Part shown: positions 1 to 10,000 of the stretch, one piece after another
How positions within the stretch are numbered: position 1 is the stretch's first letter
Layout of the letters: each line of letters opens with the position of its first letter
DNA from: Leishmania mexicana MHOM/GT/2001/U1103
Lineage: Eukaryota > Euglenozoa > Kinetoplastea > Trypanosomatida > Trypanosomatidae
Assembly: GCF_000234665.1 (NCBI RefSeq)
Contig: NC_018329.1
Span: forward strand, 804,489 to 868,488
DNA length: 64,000 nucleotides
Direction of reading: 5' to 3'
The notes under the pieces: generated by a model
Told to the model about the DNA's origin: nothing
Seen by the model: only the letters and a program-made list of their open reading frames with translations
Databases searched by the model: none
Program-made: the position numbers and the translations under genes

Positions 1-281
1 GAGGTGACACGCCACCGGGAGCAGGAGGCAAATATGGCAGCCTTTTACGCTGCTGATTTCAGCAATTAAGTTGGTTTCTAAAGCTGAAAATAGAGCTGCA
101 TTTCCTGCTGGCAAGTCTTACTTCGCGTCGGAGACACGCCAAATCATGCGTTGCTGCCGATGCTTTTTGTTGTGTATTGCTTCATCACCACTCACTTTTC
201 TGGACTGTTGCCCTGTCTTTTCTTGGGGCGGAGGCACCTGATCTCAAGTTCAAAGCTCGTTTGGACGACAGTGCAGAGGCC
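1..281 (+). other. Upstream spacer / 5' leader of CLP1
   Basis: Spacer before the first gene. The first part is probably the 3'UTR of a gene lying outside the window. From about 190 to 230 it becomes pyrimidine-rich and ends in an AG at 232-233. No independent gene is seen. The reading frame of CLP1 stays open back to a TTG at 177, but that codon lies before the probable splice site. Confidence 0.5.
232..233 (+). promoter_or_regulatory. Predicted spliced-leader acceptor, CLP1
   Basis: A polypyrimidine stretch (about 191-225) is followed by AG at 232-233, 49 nt before the first ATG of the gene. This supports the ATG at 282 over the in-frame TTG at 177. Confidence 0.4.
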
Positions 282-1619
282 ATGACCAACTTCATCCAGC
301 CGGGAGGAGGGAGTTCCACAAAGAGTATTTCAGTGACAATTCCATCGGATGGGGAGCTCATCATCGCTGTCCCTTCTAACGAGCCCAAGTGCTCTGCGTC
401 AATCAAGCTGGAGCCTTCTACTGGTGCCACTGACTCGCGCGTCGATGTCGCCGGCAGTCCCCTTGTCACGGATATCTCCTACTATCTTCTGCCTGGAGTC
501 ACACTGAATGTTTTCGCATGGACCACAAGCGTCGTCCGGATAGAAGGCTCTGAGCAGTTACTGCGCAGTGTAATTCGATCGTCCACGAAGTCGATTACAC
601 GCCCCTTAGTGGAGTATCATTTTCTCTTGCACACGCAGCGCGTCGCCGCTGAGAAGACACAATGCGGTGGCCCGGTGACTCTGATTTGCGGAGGGCAACT
701 AACAGGCAAGATTGCGGTTGCGCGTACACTAGCGAACTATGCGGCGCGTGCCGGCTGGAAACCAATCCTGGTTGACTTGGATCCAGGAGTGCAGCAGACG
801 GTTGGTTTGCCTGGGTCGATCGGGGCTGCCATAGTGGACTATCCGTTGCCTCTGGATGAAGTCATGGCGCTCTCACTTGTGAGCACAACGTATTTTGTAG
901 GCACAACAGAGGTCGAGTCCTTCAGCAAACTCGGGGAGGCTTTCATGGGGGCAGCGTACGTGCACTTCTCAAAGCTCCTGCTCACTTGTGTTCGCGAACG
1001 GTTGTCAACACACGCAAATGACCTGCACGGTTTCAGCGGCGCAATTATTGCTGTGCCGGAGGTGCATGGTAGCGCCGGAATGAATTTTGTCAGCGAGCTG
1101 ATACAGCAGTGCGACATTTCCAACGTGCTTTGCCTTGGTGATGATGATCTGTTTCACACCCTGTATCTGCGACACGATCGTGGGAACCCAGCTCAGCCAG
1201 ACTACGTTAAGATAGACCGTATTTTGCACAACTTCAGCATCGTGCCCCCAGCTAACGCTGACTCAGTGATGCCGTCGAGATACAGCGACTACTTTCTCGG
1301 CACTGGGGTAGTGGACCTGCACCCATCACAGTGGTCAAAACCGTTTAACAGTATCGACGTACTCATTCTCAAAGAGGAACAGGGGCAAGTTGTGCTATCT
1401 CCAGTCCCTAAGGAGGAGCTACAGGGCATCGTTGGCTGCATCGGTGCGCTTTACTCGTCCAAATCAGGCAATGCACTTCAGTCATCGCCGATGGCCTACA
1501 CGAGAGTGCAGACCATTGACCCGACCGGCATTTACTTTCTGACGAGCACCCATTTCACGTTTCCGTCAGAAAAGATTACTTTGCTTGTTGGAACTGTCCG
1601 CTGGATCACCAGCACGTAA
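282..1619 (+). CDS. CLP1: CLP1-family polynucleotide kinase-like protein (pre-mRNA cleavage factor / tRNA splicing)
   Basis: A 445-residue protein with the three-part Clp1 architecture: an N-terminal beta domain (about 1-115), a central P-loop domain (about 130-310) and a C-terminal domain ending in a beta-rich segment typical of the family. The family joins the cleavage factor II complex that makes mRNA 3' ends; the human member is also an RNA 5'-OH kinase bound to tRNA endonuclease. The P-loop at residues 137-144 reads GGQLTGKI, keeping the G-x4-G-K core but with Ile where Ser/Thr is expected, so kinase activity is doubtful. A Walker-B-like VDLDPG follows at about 164-169. The start is the first ATG after the predicted splice acceptor. 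The CLP1 identity is well supported; the catalytic status is inference. Confidence 0.85.
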   Translation: MTNFIQPGGGSSTKSISVTIPSDGELIIAVPSNEPKCSASIKLEPSTGATDSRVDVAGSPLVTDISYYLLPGVTLNVFAWTTSVVRIEGSEQLLRSVIRSSTKSITRPLVEYHFLLHTQRVAAEKTQCGGPVTLICGGQLTGKIAVARTLANYAARAGWKPILVDLDPGVQQTVGLPGSIGAAIVDYPLPLDEVMALSLVSTTYFVGTTEVESFSKLGEAFMGAAYVHFSKLLLTCVRERLSTHANDLHGFSGAIIAVPEVHGSAGMNFVSELIQQCDISNVLCLGDDDLFHTLYLRHDRGNPAQPDYVKIDRILHNFSIVPPANADSVMPSRYSDYFLGTGVVDLHPSQWSKPFNSIDVLILKEEQGQVVLSPVPKEELQGIVGCIGALYSSKSGNALQSSPMAYTRVQTIDPTGIYFLTSTHFTFPSEKITLLVGTVRWITST

Positions 1620-2020
1620 GAAGGAAATTTAGTTGTCAAGTCGAATTTACATCCCGCGCTGAGAACGACAAGCGGACACAACATAGAAATTGCAGTTCGT
1701 GATCATACACGCATACACACGGTATGTGAGCATCGGTTTTTTCCTCTGTCCTTTCTCTTGAAGGCTAAGCATGCTGCATCAGGTATCCGCGGTGCCACAG
1801 CTGTGGCACTCGAGACCGCCACGTGTCTTGTGCCCTGGCTCTTGTTTCTCTTTTTTGTCCCCCCTTTTGAGTTGCGTGGGTTTTCTCCAATGGTACCTTC
1901 AGCTAGTGTCTTATCTCCCGTCATCTCGTTTTCTGTAACAATGCCATTCATTCTGCGTGAGCTGAAATCGATTCTTTTTGGAACGCCAGGCAGCTCAACG
2001 AACAACAAAGGTGACAAAGA
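1620..2020 (+). other. CLP1-VPS33 spacer
   Basis: Holds a perfect 18-bp palindrome at 1792-1809, a strong pyrimidine tract at about 1840-1869 followed by AG (1870-1871), and a short upstream ATG frame (1890-2051) that overlaps the VPS33 start in another frame. No separate gene is convincing. Confidence 0.5.
1792..1809. repeat. Perfect 18-bp palindrome
   Basis: The sequence GTGCCACAG CTGTGGCAC is its own reverse complement. It lies in the spacer before VPS33, upstream of the pyrimidine tract. Function unknown. Confidence 0.8.
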
Positions 2021-3814
2021 ATGGCACTTCCCAATGACCCTTCGCTCCTAGTGGAAGGCTTGAATCAAGTTCCCAAGCAGGAATTTCTAAGTGCTCTTAG
2101 CAGGGTGTACGAGGGGCACGGAACCGCCATTGTTTTTATCGAGCAACACATTCTCTCCGCTCTCAGCCGCCTAGGAATTGCGACATGGGACTTCGGTCGC
2201 GACAAAGGATTCGTCGGCGTCTTTCCGCTTCAAAATGACATTAACTACGTTTCAGCCGACAACGTTGTGTACATTTTGAACCCAGACCTGAGCAGCATGC
2301 GGTCCGTTGTCGTTCACTTGCTTTCCTATACGCAGCGATTCGTAAATGCAAAGCCGACAATTCTCTACGTCCCCCAAAAGACGTTGATTGCAGAGCAGGT
2401 GATGGAGGACGAGTTCAAGCTCTCCCATACATTTCCGAACCTACGCATTGCAAGTCTTGATTTAGACTACGTTTTTCTGGAGGAGAAGTTTTTTACCATG
2501 GCGCTGCCGCTGTCGTTCAAATCGGTGTTTGCAGACGGCGATTTGAGCAACCTAACCTGGATTGCCAGGCTTTTGCTTAAGCTGCAAACAGCGCGCTTCG
2601 GTGCCATTCGGCACATCCGTGGAAAGGGCAGCAACGCTGCCAGGGTCGTTCAGCTTCTTCAGCGCATGCAGAACTACATCGGCCACGATTTCGTCAATGA
2701 CATCCCTTCCGAAGTAGAGACGCTCATCATTATCGATCGTTCCGTGGACTTCGTCACGCCGCTGATGACACAGCTTACGTACGAGGGGCTTATTGACGAG
2801 TTGTACGGCATTGAGAACTGTGAGGTACAATTTCCGTTCAGCCTGGGAGAGAGTTCCGGTGTGGGGGCGAGCGAGAGGGTTGCTCTGAACAGCACTGACA
2901 GAATGTTTGCTGAGATTCGTGACAAGAGTTTCACCGGGGTGGGATCGGTGCTTTACCAAAAATCCCTGTGGGTGAAGCAAAACTATGACAAGCGGAAGGA
3001 GGTCCAGCAGCTGAAGGAGCTGAAGGAGTTTATGAAAGGGCTCCCAGAGATGCAGGAAATGCATAGATTGATTGGCATTCATACGAATGTTGCCACTGAA
3101 ATCAGCAAAACCACGCAGAGCACAGATTTTAGGAAACGTATCCTGTTTGAGCACAACATCATTCAACAGATCAATGAGGGCGATGCTCTGAAGTATGTTG
3201 AGGATCTTGTGTTCCGAAAGGAAAAGTTTGAGATCGTTGTCCGCCTACTGGCGCTCCTGTCCCTTGTCTACGGCGGCCTGCGCGAGAAGGACTTGCTCGG
3301 CCTCAAGGAGAACATGATGCTTGCCTACGGTATTCCGCATGTTATCACCACCTTTTTCCTGCTGGAGAGGTGCGGCTTACTTTGCGCACAGAGCGGAAAG
3401 GGAAGCAGCTACCCAGCCATTCGCAAGCAGCTTCAAATCTGGAATTCATCGCTGACTGAGGAGCAGCCGAATGACATCGCCTACGCGTACGGCGGTTACG
3501 CACCACCTTTGGTCCGCATGGTAGACACTCTACTACGCAATCCAAAAGCCTGGGACGCGGAGAATGACGCACCAAGTCTTCTTCCTGGTGCAAAGAAGGA
3601 GCTAGTGAATGACGTAGAGATTGCCGGCACAGCAAAGACGGCTATCGTCTTTGTTATTGGCGGAATCACAGCTTCGGAGGTGAGTGCCCTGCGCTTTGTA
3701 GAGGAGCAACTCTCCAGTGGAGGGAGACCTCATCGCATCTTTATAGGCACCACAGACCTCATAAGCGGGAATCGCATGATTCGATCGTTGCTTCCGTTTG
3801 AACCGACTCGGTGA
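2021..3814 (+). CDS. VPS33: VPS33, Sec1/Munc18-family vacuolar sorting protein
   Basis: A 597-residue protein, the usual length for Vps33. Sec1/Munc18 hallmarks are visible: the segment LIIIDRSVDFVTPL at about residue 237 followed by LTYEGLIDELYGI, the characteristic SM-family block, plus a C-terminal segment with GGITASEVSALRF near the end. Vps33 is the SM subunit of HOPS/CORVET tethering complexes and chaperones SNARE assembly at endosomes and lysosomes. The ATG at 2021 begins MALPNDPSLL and is the first in this frame after the pyrimidine tract; no alternative is needed. Assignment to Vps33 rather than another SM protein rests on the overall pattern of the central domain and is strong but not checked by alignment. 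Confidence 0.88.
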   Translation: MALPNDPSLLVEGLNQVPKQEFLSALSRVYEGHGTAIVFIEQHILSALSRLGIATWDFGRDKGFVGVFPLQNDINYVSADNVVYILNPDLSSMRSVVVHLLSYTQRFVNAKPTILYVPQKTLIAEQVMEDEFKLSHTFPNLRIASLDLDYVFLEEKFFTMALPLSFKSVFADGDLSNLTWIARLLLKLQTARFGAIRHIRGKGSNAARVVQLLQRMQNYIGHDFVNDIPSEVETLIIIDRSVDFVTPLMTQLTYEGLIDELYGIENCEVQFPFSLGESSGVGASERVALNSTDRMFAEIRDKSFTGVGSVLYQKSLWVKQNYDKRKEVQQLKELKEFMKGLPEMQEMHRLIGIHTNVATEISKTTQSTDFRKRILFEHNIIQQINEGDALKYVEDLVFRKEKFEIVVRLLALLSLVYGGLREKDLLGLKENMMLAYGIPHVITTFFLLERCGLLCAQSGKGSSYPAIRKQLQIWNSSLTEEQPNDIAYAYGGYAPPLVRMVDTLLRNPKAWDAENDAPSLLPGAKKELVNDVEIAGTAKTAIVFVIGGITASEVSALRFVEEQLSSGGRPHRIFIGTTDLISGNRMIRSLLPFEPTR

Positions 3815-4151
3815 AGGTATTCTCTCTCTGCGCTCCGCTTCCCGATCGTTTGCTCCCTTTTTTTCCCTGCTTGTGTGAGCAACAGTTCTGCGATAACAGG
3901 CAAAACAACAGAACTGCACTTTGTCATCTGACATGCTCCCTGAAAGCGCCAGCTTTGGTTATCAAGCAAATCTGGCGAGATAAGCAGCGTGTCACACCTA
4001 CGCACTGCGCCCGCGACGACGCTCCCATGCTTGATTTTGATGCAGTGGTCAACTGTGCCTGTTTTCGTCTTTGCTACTTCCTCTTCGTCTTTCTCGTGTG
4101 TGATGCGCGTTTTGGCGGGTAGAGCTGCAGTCCTGAAAAAAAACCAAAACG
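3815..4151 (+). other. VPS33-JJJ1 spacer
   Basis: A 337-nt spacer. It has a pyrimidine tract at about 4070-4098 with an acceptor AG at 4121-4122, then an A-rich leader just before the next ATG. No gene seen. Confidence 0.5.
4121..4122 (+). promoter_or_regulatory. Predicted spliced-leader acceptor, JJJ1-like gene
   Basis: AG following the pyrimidine run at about 4070-4098; 30 nt upstream of the ATG at 4152. Splicing here removes an out-of-frame ATG at 4102. Confidence 0.4.
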
Positions 4152-5285
4152 ATGGGAGAGGGGCGCATTCGCTGTTACTACGAGGTGCTCGAGGTGGAGC
4201 GGAAGGCCACCTATGATGAAATTCGCGCCGCCTACAAGAAAAAGTCACTCCAGTATCACCCCGACAAGAACTACGGCAATCAAGAGGAGGCCGCTGTGCG
4301 TTTCAAAGAGGTTCAAAACGCCTACTCAATCCTTAGCGACGCCGACGAGCGGGGATGGTACGACTCCCATCGCGAGGCGATCCTGCGGGGCGGCGATGGC
4401 ACCGGTGACCCGGACGAATTGAACCTGTACGAGTACTTCACCGCAGGCTGCTTCGACGGCTTCGACGACGGTGAAAGCGGGTTCTACACTGTTTACCACA
4501 AGGTGTTCGACATGCTTATCGAGGAGGAGTGCAACTACGACTCCCGCTCAAAGTTGTGGCCGGGCTTCGGCACGAGCACGAGCGACTGGGCGGATGTTCA
4601 GAAGTTCTACGGACACTGGCGCAACTTCAGCACCTACAAGACATTCAGTTGGAAGGATGAATACAAGGTGAATGAGATGGAGGATCGCTACTCCCGCCGC
4701 ATGGCTGGCCGCATCAACAGCAAGGCGCGCGACGGCGCCAAAAAGGAGTACGTGCGCACCGTGCAAAGCCTTGCTCAGTTCGTTTACCGCCGGGACCCGC
4801 GTGTGAAGGCGGAGCTGGAGCGTCAGGAGGAGGAGGAGCAAGCGAAGCGCCAGGAGCGTGAGAGGCAGGAGATCGAACGTCTGAAGCGGCGTCGCGAGGC
4901 GAACGAACGCGTGTGGGCTGAGGCCGCGGAGCGCGAGGCCCGCGAGGAGGCAGAGCGGGCGGCACGAGGTGAGGCCATGGATGGGTCGATATTGGAGATG
5001 CTGTATGAAAAGGAGCGGCAAACGAAGGAGATGATGCGTGGCAACGGCGGTGTCGGCGCGCACACGGCCGGCTTTGCCATGCTAGGAGGGGACGATGACG
5101 AGGTGGTGGCGGTGTTCAACTGCCCCGCGTGCAAAAAGCAGTTCAAGTCCGAAAACCAATACAAGGAGCACGTCCGTAGCAACAAGCACAAGACAAAGCT
5201 GAAGCAGTTGGCCGCCAAGGGCACGGATGTGACTGCGCTCATGGGCGAGAAGGTAGAGGGCAGCAGTGACGTTACGGAGGAGTGA
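4152..5285 (+). CDS. JJJ1: J-domain protein, JJJ1/DNAJC21 type (60S ribosome biogenesis co-chaperone)
   Basis: 377 residues. Domains in order: an N-terminal J-domain (about 7-75) with the Hsp70-stimulating HPD at 36-38; a central conserved region with the FSWKDEY...RDPRVKAE block (about 165-215) that matches the family-specific part of DNAJC21/Jjj1; a highly charged helical stretch (about 215-290); and a C2H2 U1-type zinc finger FNCPACKKQF...HVRSNKHK near 324-348. In yeast Jjj1 acts with cytosolic Hsp70 to release Arx1 from exported pre-60S subunits. The combination of J-domain, middle block and zinc finger makes the identity secure. The protein is shorter than the animal homologue, which carries a second zinc finger. 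Confidence 0.88.
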   Translation: MGEGRIRCYYEVLEVERKATYDEIRAAYKKKSLQYHPDKNYGNQEEAAVRFKEVQNAYSILSDADERGWYDSHREAILRGGDGTGDPDELNLYEYFTAGCFDGFDDGESGFYTVYHKVFDMLIEEECNYDSRSKLWPGFGTSTSDWADVQKFYGHWRNFSTYKTFSWKDEYKVNEMEDRYSRRMAGRINSKARDGAKKEYVRTVQSLAQFVYRRDPRVKAELERQEEEEQAKRQERERQEIERLKRRREANERVWAEAAEREAREEAERAARGEAMDGSILEMLYEKERQTKEMMRGNGGVGAHTAGFAMLGGDDDEVVAVFNCPACKKQFKSENQYKEHVRSNKHKTKLKQLAAKGTDVTALMGEKVEGSSDVTEE

Positions 5286-6118
5286 GGTGCGTCTGCGTGG
5301 CCGCTTGTTTGCCAGGTGACTCGCTCTCTCTTGTTTTGTGGCGCATGTGGTGAAATGGACATATGCCTGCCGCCGCTGTCGCGCGGGCGTTCAAGAGGCA
5401 ACTCTCTACTCTTTCTCCGCAAGGAAGTGATGGCTGGCGACAATGGCGTGCTCTCTCCCCTGAAGCTAACCACAGTCTGCATAATGCGATTAAAGCACAC
5501 GCACAGGCGAATGGAAAGCATCCCTCTTTCTGCTTAGCATTCTCTTTAACACTGAAGTTAACGCAAACGGGTTCACTCCATTTTCCTCTGTTATCCTGTG
5601 CATGCGCAACACATGTACACCGCCATACACATTCACAAGTGCCCTCCTTCCTCCCCCAAAGCTGCCCACTGCTTTGTCTCCCTTCCCACACCTCTGGAAA
5701 CCTACGCACACGTACGCAGATGTAATCGAGCGCCAACAATGGACTCCGTGGCCTCGTGAAAGGGGGATGTGTGGGAGGAGAGACCGTTGGCAAAATACGG
5801 CACTGTAGTGCCGCCTCGTGTCTCTCTTTGTCGCCGCCTGTGCGCTGCCGGCCCTTGCTCCCCCAGCCAACTGCTTGCGCTCATGCCCCAGACACCCGTT
5901 GAACTACTCCGGCGAAATGTTACTTCTCTTTCCTCCGTTGTTGTCCTTCCCACGAATGCCCCCGCCCCGTCCCGCCCGCCAAAACGCAACGGCGCTGCAC
6001 AGCCTCTGTCGTAAGCCGCCAGACAAACCCAAGGAGCCATCTCCTCTTCGACCGCGGTCCTGCTGCTATCTTTGGTTCTTCTCTGATTTTCCTCGTCATC
6101 CGGAGCAGTTGTGACGCC
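5286..6118 (+). other. JJJ1-PACRG spacer
   Basis: An 833-nt spacer, pyrimidine-rich from about 5500 onward. It contains a small hairpin (GGCAC TGTA GTGCC) near 5804-5817. Long antisense open frames here are shadows of GC-rich sequence and of the PACRG gene. Nothing else supported. Confidence 0.5.
6104..6105 (+). promoter_or_regulatory. Predicted spliced-leader acceptor, PACRG
   Basis: A pyrimidine-rich run (about 6061-6098) is followed by AG at 6104-6105, only 13 nt before the ATG at 6119. Confidence 0.35.
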
Positions 6119-7051
6119 ATGAGCAGCTACGAAATTCAGCCCATCGTGAAGGGCACCAAGAGGGACCCGTCCCTGCGCAAGTACAACAAGGCCGCCGGGG
6201 CCGGTCCCTTTGGCGCCGCGCCCGCCAGCTTCAGGACCAAGAAGTCTGCGCCAGCTCAGAGTGCCGCGGCACCCCCTGGAGAGGCGGTTGCCGCGAGTAC
6301 GGCGGTTAATGCTGTGCGCTTCCCCTACACCGGGACGAAGCGCGGCTACGGCGGAGCGAGCAGCTCTCTGCGCAAAGGTCGCCCGCGTGACGCGCCGGAC
6401 GCCGCCTTTTCTGAGAAGGGATGCGGCAAGAGCGCGCCGCCCAAGGCCGGCGCCTTCAAGAAGCGCCTCATCCCACCAACGGAGTTTCGCCGCGCGTACG
6501 ACCGCGGCGATCTGCCCATCGCCATCTGCCACGGCAGCCGCCCCACCGTAGACTGGAAGGTGGAAGTGGAGAAGCTGGACTACCATCACTACCTCCCTAT
6601 CTTCTTTGACGGCATCCGTGAGACGGAGGAGCCGTACATGTTCCTGGCTCGCCAGGGCTGCCTTGACCTGCTCGAGCGGGGTGGGCCCAAGATTCTGCCC
6701 ACCATCCCGCAGCTGATCATCCCCATCAAGACGGCGCTGAACACACGCCATCCGGACATCATCTGCGCAACCCTCCGCATTCTTCAGCAGCTCATCGTCA
6801 GCGACGACCTCATAGGCGAGGCCCTTGTGCCTTACTACCGCCAGATCCTGCCGGTGCTGAACCTCTTCAAGAATGTCCACAAGAGGCGCGGCCGCAGCGA
6901 CGCCATGGACTACGGTCAGCGCAACCGCGATGACGTGGGTGACTTGGTGAACGAGACGCTGCAGCTTTTAGAGCAGCACGGTGGCGAGGATGCATACATC
7001 AACATCAAGTACATGGTGCCTAGCTATGAGAGTTGCATCTACAACAACTGA
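6119..7051 (+). CDS. PACRG: PACRG, parkin co-regulated gene protein (axonemal inner-junction protein)
   Basis: 310 residues. The C-terminal 190 residues match the PACRG fold: [17 protein letters not shown], the [21 protein letters not shown] block, the [20 protein letters not shown] helix pair, the [16 protein letters not shown] block and the [13 protein letters not shown] ending. The N-terminal 120 residues are basic and Ala/Gly/Ser-rich, probably disordered. PACRG sits at the inner junction of doublet microtubules, joining A and B tubules, and T. brucei has two functionally redundant paralogues needed for outer-doublet stability. Which paralogue this is cannot be decided without comparison. 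Identity is very secure. Confidence 0.93.
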   Translation: MSSYEIQPIVKGTKRDPSLRKYNKAAGAGPFGAAPASFRTKKSAPAQSAAAPPGEAVAASTAVNAVRFPYTGTKRGYGGASSSLRKGRPRDAPDAAFSEKGCGKSAPPKAGAFKKRLIPPTEFRRAYDRGDLPIAICHGSRPTVDWKVEVEKLDYHHYLPIFFDGIRETEEPYMFLARQGCLDLLERGGPKILPTIPQLIIPIKTALNTRHPDIICATLRILQQLIVSDDLIGEALVPYYRQILPVLNLFKNVHKRRGRSDAMDYGQRNRDDVGDLVNETLQLLEQHGGEDAYINIKYMVPSYESCIYNN

Positions 7052-8692
7052 CGAATAGAGGCTGTGCTGACATCGGCGGCGGGCCCGTCGGTGCGCGTGT
7101 GATGCGGAGCGGCTTGCCTGCTTGTGGGGCGCAATCAAGTGTTTGCTTGAGTTTGTTGTTTGCTCCCCACACCCGCGTGTGTGTGTGTACAGTTGTTCCT
7201 CTCTCTTTTTATCCTTTCCTCCCCCATCCCCTCTACTGAGTCGAGTGTCTAGGGTATACGTGTATAGGTGCGTGTATGCGTGTGTTAGTGTGCGCCGCTT
7301 CCCAGCCTCTACTCGCGGCTGAGCAACGTTTTGTTACTTGTGTGCGTGTACCTGGGTAGTGGTGTGGTGGTGGTGGTGAGGCGTCTGCGGGAGACACAGC
7401 CCCTCTTTCCATTCTCCCTCCAGATGTATGACAAAGCTCTGTCTCTCTTCTCTTGTGTCCTTGCCGGCTTCGTCTTGTGTCTCCCTCTTTCATCTTGTCT
7501 TGCCCTTCCATGTAGTTACGACCAGGCGAAGAATGACAACGGTTATACGCACACACACCCTCCTTGCGTGGAGGATCGAAGGAGCAACGGGAACACTTGC
7601 CGTGACAGCAGGAATGGGAGCCAACGTGAGCACCCAATAGTTCACATGCTTACACCGCGAGAAAGCTGGGCTGCGGCGGCCTTTTGGGAGATGCACACCT
7701 TCGACGCTGCGCGCAACCGTTTCCCACGTACTTGCACCCCCTCTACTCGGCGCTGGAGAGGATTCCAGTCGACGTATTGTGAAAGCTCGCTCTCGGCTTC
7801 TGACGTCCATGGTGTACCGCATGCTGTGTGTATGGCTGCGACTTCTTCGTGTTGGGCGTGCGGTTCTGAGGACGGTGTAGAGGCGCTTGGGTCCACGCCT
7901 CCCCCTTCGCGCCTGCTTCGGGCTTGCTGACGTCGTGGTGGGAGAAGCGTGCAATATGCCAACCCCTTTCTTGTTTTTTTTCCCCAGCCGTGGCAGCGCC
8001 GGTTGCCCCCTCCTACCCCCTACGATGAACGCACTGCTCCTTCTCGGATGTGTCCAGGCCTCCACCGTCCCTCCTTATTTCTCTTTCGCATTCCCATTGT
8101 GCTCCCTTTGCAAAGGTATAACCTTCCTCGGTTCTTGCGGCGTGCCTCGTTGTGCATGCGCCTTTCTCCCACAGAACGAGGTACACAGGCGTACACAGAC
8201 GCCGGCAACATAGGTACATACCTGTATGCGGACATGCATACGCGCGTCTCTCTATCTCACTAGCTCCGGTTCTGCAGATTTTCGTCTCTCGCTCGTTTCT
8301 CGGCCTGTGGAGCTCCGTGTTTCGTCACCCTTTCACGTGTCTCTCTCCTGGTTGTGTTACTTGCGAGTCTTCCATCGTACGCGCGACTTGTTCCTGCGCT
8401 GGTGTGGTGGTGCTCGCCCACATCCTCGCGTACGGTGGCAGAGCGGGGGGGCCCGCTTGGCTTTGTGTCCTCCTTTGTGCTGCTTTTCTGTGTTGCGCCG
8501 CACCTCTCGCCGGTTGCTCTGGGTCTTGGTCTCCCTCTCTGTCTCTCCCCTCGCACGCGTCCGACAGGGCTGCATGGACAAGGGGGAGGATAAGCAGCAC
8601 TATCCACGTCTCGCTCTCTCACGGTGCCTCCTCCTTCGTGCTTCTGAGGCCGAGAGGCAAGCGGGAGGACATCAAAGACAAGCAGGCGAACC
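7052..8692 (+). other. PACRG-CSN2 spacer
   Basis: A 1641-nt non-coding stretch of GT-rich then pyrimidine-rich sequence with an acceptor AG near 8647-8648. Open frames in it are short on normal amino-acid composition (Cys/Leu/Ser/Arg-rich) and mutually overlapping, so no gene is called. Confidence 0.5.
8647..8648 (+). promoter_or_regulatory. Predicted spliced-leader acceptor, CSN2
   Basis: Pyrimidine tract at about 8607-8645 followed by AG, 45 nt before the ATG at 8693. Confidence 0.4.
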
Positions 8693-10000
8693 ATGGAGGA
8701 GGACTACTACTACGATGACGGGGGCTACGGCGATTACTACGACAACGGTACCGATGAGGTTGCCGACGTGAACCCATTGGAGCTCAAGTACGTGGATGGT
8801 AAGAACTTCATGCAGAGCAACGTGGAGGAGAGTCTGCGGTGCTTGCAGGAGGTCGTGACTGAGGACAGCGAGCACGGCAGGTGGACTTTCAAGGCACTGA
8901 AGATGCTCGCGCGCGCCTGTCGTATCGCGAAGCTGTATGACGCTATGGCGGACTACTATACGCAGGTCGTGCATTTTACTCACCCTGACATTGGCGCTGC
9001 TGCGGTTGCAAAGGCGATGCTCAAGTTCACCGAGGAAAGCCAGCGAGTGCCGGCGGAGTGGCGAAGGCGCATCCTGGACGTTACTCTGAGGGTGGCCACC
9101 GCGCAACCAGAGTCCTATCGGGACGTCATTGTGCCCACCCTCCTGCGCCGTGCCACTCTCTTTCTTGAAGAGGCCAAGTATGAGGAGGCTCTCGTAGACT
9201 TGCAGGCGGCACTGCAGCAGTGCGATGAATCTATCACCACCATGGCCCAGATCAACGCCAACTCTGTGTACCACATTCGCACCCTTCAACTCACTGCGTA
9301 TCGCAAGCTCAACCGCTACGCAGAGCTGCGACGTGCCTACTACGAATTAGGCAGGGTGCATGCGGCGTTGCCGTCGCTACGCATGATTGGCAGCGCCATG
9401 GAGTCGGCTGGGCACTTGTTCCTGCACGACGCGGACTGGGCCGCAGCTCACCGTGCATTCTCTTCGGCTCTGCGTTGCCACACAGAGAGCGGTGATGCGC
9501 AGCAGTACAACGTGGTTAAGTACGTCGTGCTCGCCACTATTATGACTGGGCTGCCGGTGGACGTATTTGCGCAGGAGACTCTGGCAAATCACCCGTCTGT
9601 TCGCCCAGTACGTGCCCTCTGGGAAGCCTTTGTCGCATTGGACGTATCGACTTTTCTGCAGGTGTTGCACGCTCCCGATAGCGCGGCGTGCTTCGCGAAG
9701 GACGCGGAGTTTGCATCGTACGTGGAGCCGATGGTGTTCCAGGTGCGTACCAACTACCTCATCTCTTACTCCAAGAGCTTTGGCACGCTGTCACTTGTGG
9801 AGCTCGGTGCTCGGCTGCAGCTGCAGGAGCAACCGTGCAAGGAGCTGTGCACGAGTGCCATTCTCCTGGGTCTCATCAACGCTCACGTGGACGATGCGCG
9901 GAAGCTGCTTCTGTTTCAGCGTGCATCGCGCGCCGTGCCTAGCAGCGTGGCTGTGTTGCGTGATCTGTCCGACTTGACGAGCGAACTCTGCTGTAAGTAG
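8693..10000 (+). CDS. CSN2: COP9 signalosome subunit 2 (CSN2), PCI/TPR protein
   Basis: 435 residues. The acidic, Tyr-rich N-terminus (EEDYYYDDGGYGDYYDN), followed by a region resembling GRWTFKALKMLAR, corresponds to the human CSN2 start, where an acidic tail precedes GEWGFKALKQM. TPR-like helices fill about 50-330, with CSN2-like blocks HRAFSSALRCHTESGDAQQ and VKYVVLATIM near 255-285. The C-terminal part is a PCI/winged-helix domain. CSN2 is a scaffold of the COP9 signalosome, which removes NEDD8 from cullin-RING ligases; it contacts cullin directly. The close paralogue Rpn6 of the proteasome lid is the main alternative; the acidic N-terminus favours CSN2. Some C-terminal CSN2 features are diverged. 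Confidence 0.8.
   Translation: MEEDYYYDDGGYGDYYDNGTDEVADVNPLELKYVDGKNFMQSNVEESLRCLQEVVTEDSEHGRWTFKALKMLARACRIAKLYDAMADYYTQVVHFTHPDIGAAAVAKAMLKFTEESQRVPAEWRRRILDVTLRVATAQPESYRDVIVPTLLRRATLFLEEAKYEEALVDLQAALQQCDESITTMAQINANSVYHIRTLQLTAYRKLNRYAELRRAYYELGRVHAALPSLRMIGSAMESAGHLFLHDADWAAAHRAFSSALRCHTESGDAQQYNVVKYVVLATIMTGLPVDVFAQETLANHPSVRPVRALWEAFVALDVSTFLQVLHAPDSAACFAKDAEFASYVEPMVFQVRTNYLISYSKSFGTLSLVELGARLQLQEQPCKELCTSAILLGLINAHVDDARKLLLFQRASRAVPSSVAVLRDLSDLTSELCCK

Noticed and set aside
177..281. Longer CLP1 start at 177
   Set aside because: The codon is TTG and lies before the predicted splice acceptor; ATG at 282 used instead.
5702..6880. 392-codon antisense open frame opposite PACRG
   Set aside because: It is a GC-driven shadow of a secure sense gene; all supported genes here are on the + strand.
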